Shown here: piece after piece, positions 6,450 to 6,998 of the stretch
Numbering within the stretch: position 1 is the stretch's first letter
Layout of the letters: each line of letters starts with the position of its first letter
From: Ferrovaceae bacterium
GTDB lineage: Bacteria; Pseudomonadota; Gammaproteobacteria; Burkholderiales; Ferrovaceae
Reading direction: 5' to 3'
Assembly (NCBI GenBank): GCA_027457225.1
Contig: DAIDTL010000054.1
Location: 1-6,998, forward strand
DNA: 6,998 bases
The notes under the pieces: model-generated
The model's input: only the letters and a program-made list of their open reading frames with translations
Databases searched by the model: none
What the model was told of the DNA's origin: nothing
Translations under genes and position numbers: made by a program

Positions 6450-6467
6450 ATTTGATCTAAATCAAAT
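6450..6467. promoter_or_regulatory. FNR/Anr-type operator upstream of hemN
   Basis: TTGATCTAAATCAA (6452-6465) is an exact match to the FNR consensus TTGAT-N4-ATCAA. The symmetry extends to ATTTGAT-N4-ATCAAAT (6450-6467). FNR-family regulators activate hemN in many proteobacteria, and the spacing to a possible hemN -10 fits activation. The same site sits 33 nt before the divergent phosphoesterase gene and might affect it too. The regulator itself is not in the window. Confidence 0.85.
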
Positions 6468-6484
6468 CCTGAGCTTTTCAGGAT
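6466..6484. repeat. Inverted repeat ATCCTGA-N5-TCAGGAT beside the FNR box
   Basis: A perfect 7-bp inverted repeat with a 5-nt centre overlaps the last two bases of the extended FNR palindrome. It ends 14 nt before the phosphoesterase start codon. It could be a second operator or a small hairpin in the phosphoesterase leader. The adjacent T-run is only 4 nt and lies in the loop region, so it does not look like a terminator. Confidence 0.4.
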
Positions 6485-6498
6485 CGGTTCCGTAAAGT

Positions 6499-6998
6499 AT
6501 GCCCAAAATTGCCCTGTTATCCGACATCCACGCCAATATCGAAGCGCTGGAAGCCTGCATGGCGCATGCCCAGAAAAACGGTGCCACCGAATTTGCCTTC
6601 CTGGGCGACCTGGTGGGTTACGGCCCAGACCCCTGTGCCGTGCTGGATCGTCTTAGTGAGTTGGCCGATCAGGGCACCCCAGTCCTGCTTGGGAATCACG
6701 ATGAAGCCGTTGTGGAAGGCCCCCCTGCGGGAATGAGCGAGATGGGCCGACAAGGCATCGAATGGACGCAACCCCGTCTCGCCCAGCGCCACCGTGATTT
6801 CATCAGGAGCCTCCCCCTGGTTCATCGCATGGACGATACGCTGCTGGTTCACGCCAGTGCTTCCGAGCCAGGCGTCTGGAAATATCTTAATCACGAAGAC
6901 AGTGCTGCCGAGTCTCTGGCGGCTACCGATGCCACCCAGACATTTGCCGGTCACGTGCACGATCAAAAGCTGTTTTATCAAGGCTCAGATGGCCGGAC
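6499..6998 (+). CDS. Calcineurin-like metallophosphoesterase, 3' partial
   Basis: This is a binuclear-metal phosphoesterase of the small cytoplasmic type related to YfcE/MJ0936 and diadenosine tetraphosphatase-like proteins. The substrate cannot be told from the sequence. 166 residues are visible and the frame is open to the window edge. All motifs seen in this fold are present: D9 and H11 in SDIHAN, D37 in GDLVGYGPDP (36-45), N66 and H67 in GNHDE, H118 in LVHAS, and H152 and H154 in GHVH, so the metal site is complete. Only the C-terminus, probably some 70-90 residues, is missing. ATG 6499 gives the expected N-terminus with the first metal aspartate at position 9. No good Shine-Dalgarno sequence lies nearby: the only AGGA is 15 nt upstream. 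The gene diverges from hemN and shares the FNR-box region. Confidence 0.88.
   Translation, partial: MPKIALLSDIHANIEALEACMAHAQKNGATEFAFLGDLVGYGPDPCAVLDRLSELADQGTPVLLGNHDEAVVEGPPAGMSEMGRQGIEWTQPRLAQRHRDFIRSLPLVHRMDDTLLVHASASEPGVWKYLNHEDSAAESLAATDATQTFAGHVHDQKLFYQGSDGR

Overview
The window is ordinary bacterial chromosome, tightly packed with core and envelope genes. The protein families fit a Gram-negative proteobacterium: L-Ara4N lipid A modification genes, class I PurE with PurK, a P-II protein of beta/gammaproteobacterial or Acidithiobacillia type, and HemN behind an FNR-type box. I cannot name the genus. There is no sign of a phage, insertion sequence, CRISPR array, tRNA or rRNA.

Layout. 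Bases 2-2896 (+) carry three genes for 4-amino-4-deoxy-L-arabinose (L-Ara4N) modification of lipid A: a 5'-truncated arnC glycosyltransferase, an ArnA-type formyltransferase, and an ArnA-type UDP-glucuronate decarboxylating dehydrogenase. The last two are one fused protein in E. coli but separate genes here. Between them lie a long near-perfect palindrome and an extended -10 promoter candidate. Bases 2903-4530 (+) are purE and purK, which make CAIR in purine synthesis. They start only 6 nt after the dehydrogenase gene and probably share its transcript.

A minus-strand block converges on purK: hemN (6394-5009), its intrinsic terminator (4986-4952), then a P-II gene (4865-4527). The P-II stop codon overlaps the purK stop codon, and the best P-II terminator lies inside the purK coding sequence. 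Divergent from hemN, starting at 6499, is a 3'-truncated metallophosphoesterase gene. The 104-nt hemN/phosphoesterase gap holds a perfect FNR-type palindrome, well placed to activate hemN when oxygen is low.

How the genes work together. The dehydrogenase makes the UDP-4-keto-pentose. An aminotransferase (ArnB, not in this window) would convert it to UDP-L-Ara4N. The formyltransferase formylates this, and ArnC transfers the formylated sugar to undecaprenyl phosphate. PurE/PurK, P-II and HemN are housekeeping genes with no clear functional link to that pathway. I found no convincing undescribed system. The most notable points are the split ArnA with its palindrome/promoter junction, the intragenic terminator at the purK/P-II convergence, and the FNR-box intergenic region.
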